Assembly: GCA_045654545.1 (NCBI GenBank)
Contig: JAZONO010000021.1
Coordinates: 1-21,542 of the forward strand
Length of the DNA: 21,542 nt
Source of the DNA: SIG588 sp045654545
GTDB lineage: Bacteria > Bacillota > Clostridia > Oscillospirales > Acutalibacteraceae
Direction of reading: 5' to 3'
This document shows positions 20,785 through 21,542 of this stretch, piece after piece. Within the stretch, counting starts at the first letter, position 1. Each line of letters opens with the position of its first letter. The translations under genes and the position numbers were made by a program. The notes beneath the pieces are model-generated. The model did no database searches. It was given only the letters and a program-made list of their open reading frames with translations, and was not told the origin of the DNA.

Positions 20785-21306
20785 TTACTTAATGGCGGCG
20801 AAATACGACAGCGCGAGTTCCACACCGTCAATCACACCGTGGGAAGTTTTGGTGGCTTGCGAAACGGTGTCCACACCGTCCACCGAGGTTTTGCCCACAA
20901 AGGCTTCGAACAGGCCGCCTGCGGTGACCGTGTCGATGTAGCCTGCCGTTTCACCGTCCTCGGTGACTTTCACACCGCAGACGGTGCCGTCGGCGTTGAC
21001 ACCTGTCATCACCGTGAGTCCCGCGCTTTTGCCGCGCGTGACGGTGGTGAACACGTAACCGAGCAATTGGTCGCCTTTTTTGGCTTCGTAATAGGTGACC
21101 TCTTCGCCCTTTACGGTGAGGGTCTTTTCCTCAAAACTCTCGGCCGCAGGGAACACGTCACGGCGTGCCGCATCGGCGGTGGTCGCTTGGTTTTGGGCAA
21201 TGATGTCTTTGGTGAAATCGTTGGTGGCGGCGAGTGCCGCGGTGGCGATACCGGCGATCAGCGTGAGCGCCAGCACCGACAGAAGAATCGTTTTGAAGTG
21301 TTTCAT
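20785..21306 (-). CDS. rnfG: Rnf complex subunit G, FMN-binding
   Basis: The 173-aa protein has an N-terminal membrane anchor (HFKTILLSVLALTLIAGIATAAL) and an extracytoplasmic FMN-binding domain. FMN should be attached covalently to the Thr of VSQATKTS (usually SGAT), the target of the flavin transferase ApbE. VTEDGETAGYIDTV and GGLFEAF fit the domain. RnfG carries electrons between the membrane core and RnfD on the outer side. The ATG at 21306 overlaps the rnfD stop (ATGA) and the next residues form the expected anchor; the open frame extends upstream of this ATG but only as rnfD shadow. The protein is shorter than many RnfG (~190-210 aa). Confidence 0.92.
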   Translation of the reverse strand: MKHFKTILLSVLALTLIAGIATAALAATNDFTKDIIAQNQATTADAARRDVFPAAESFEEKTLTVKGEEVTYYEAKKGDQLLGYVFTTVTRGKSAGLTVMTGVNADGTVCGVKVTEDGETAGYIDTVTAGGLFEAFVGKTSVDGVDTVSQATKTSHGVIDGVELALSYFAAIK

Positions 21307-21542
21307 CCTTTGACCCCCCTCTTCGGTGCGCCGAACACGCGCGGCATAGTCAAACGGTCGAGATACGGGGTGACGATGTTCATCAGCACGATGGCGAAGG
21401 ACACCCCTTCGGGCAACGAACCGAACAAGCGGATGACCACCGTGAGCAGACCGCAACCGAGCGCGAACAGCACCTGACCGCCACGGGTGACGGGGGTGGT
21501 GGTGTAGTCGGTCGCCATAAAGATCGCACCGAGGAACAAACC
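21303..21542 (-). CDS. rnfD: Rnf complex subunit D, C-terminal part (cut by window edge)
   Basis: About 79 residues are visible, reading GMFLGAIFMATDYTTTPVT, then LFALGCGLLTVVIRLFGSLPEGVSFAIVLMN and TPYLDRL, the conserved last helices of RnfD/NqrB. The covalent-FMN Thr site (SGAT-type) lies beyond the edge. The gene order D-G-E-A-B and the ATGA overlap with rnfG confirm the identity. rnfC is expected just outside the window. Confidence 0.92.
   Translation of the reverse strand, partial: GLFLGAIFMATDYTTTPVTRGGQVLFALGCGLLTVVIRLFGSLPEGVSFAIVLMNIVTPYLDRLTMPRVFGAPKRGVKG

Noticed and set aside
19879..21477. Plus-strand open frame of 532 codons
   Set aside because: Antisense to rnfA, rnfE, rnfG and rnfD. 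The product is extremely rich in His, Arg, Gln and Glu, a mirror of hydrophobic membrane protein codons.

Overview
The window looks like a chromosomal segment of an anaerobic, probably uncultured clostridial bacterium (Eubacteriales, Oscillospiraceae-like gut or rumen type). The grounds are a group B-type [FeFe] hydrogenase beside a sensory-hydrogenase/PP2C-phosphatase pair, a clostridial rnf cluster in the order D-G-E-A-B, sigmaA-type promoters, and strong GGAGG ribosome binding sites. The taxonomic placement is inference.

Layout. (1) 2-4388, plus strand, visibly A/T-richer: the C-terminal end of a PAS-bearing sensory hydrogenase-like protein, a SpoIIE/PP2C-type phosphatase, an [FeFe] hydrogenase, then a FucO-like iron alcohol dehydrogenase closed by a strong terminator. 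(2) 4566-5152, minus strand: a decayed remnant, a DeoR-type regulator cut off after its DNA-binding domain and abutting a broken piece of a GlpA-like FAD oxidoreductase. It is followed by a 162-bp palindromic, MITE-like element. (3) 5536-7116: a PutP-like Na+/solute symporter, convergent with two related lipoproteins (7174-9043, minus). (4) 9299-10208: an SdpI-like membrane protein with its ArsR/SdpR-type autorepressor, including a readable promoter and operator. A beta-propeller-like lipoprotein (10357-11814) is divergent from it. (5) 12043-15334: a minus-strand operon of an ASRT-superfamily small-molecule-binding protein, a creatinase-like M24 protein without the usual metal Asp ligands, and a creatininase-family amidohydrolase, divergent from an AraC regulator. 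(6) 15464-17608: a 714-aa glycoside-hydrolase-like protein of unknown substrate with its own near-consensus promoter. (7) 17609-18334: gene-free DNA built from duplicated hairpin modules, including a tRNA 3'-end remnant. (8) 18335-18650: a tRNA operon Met-Glu-Val (minus) with promoter and terminator. (9) 18679 to the right edge, minus strand: rnfB, rnfA, rnfE, rnfG and the 3' end of rnfD.

How the parts fit. The hydrogenase block and the Rnf complex are both redox-balancing machinery: H2 sensing and turnover, and ferredoxin:NAD+ oxidoreduction coupled to an ion gradient. FucO-type reduction of lactaldehyde to 1,2-propanediol is another electron sink. PutP uses a Na+ gradient of the kind Rnf can help to make. 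The most system-like, least explained unit is the AraC / ASRT / creatinase-like / creatininase-like cluster, which looks like an inducible pathway for a small guanidino or cyclic amide compound.
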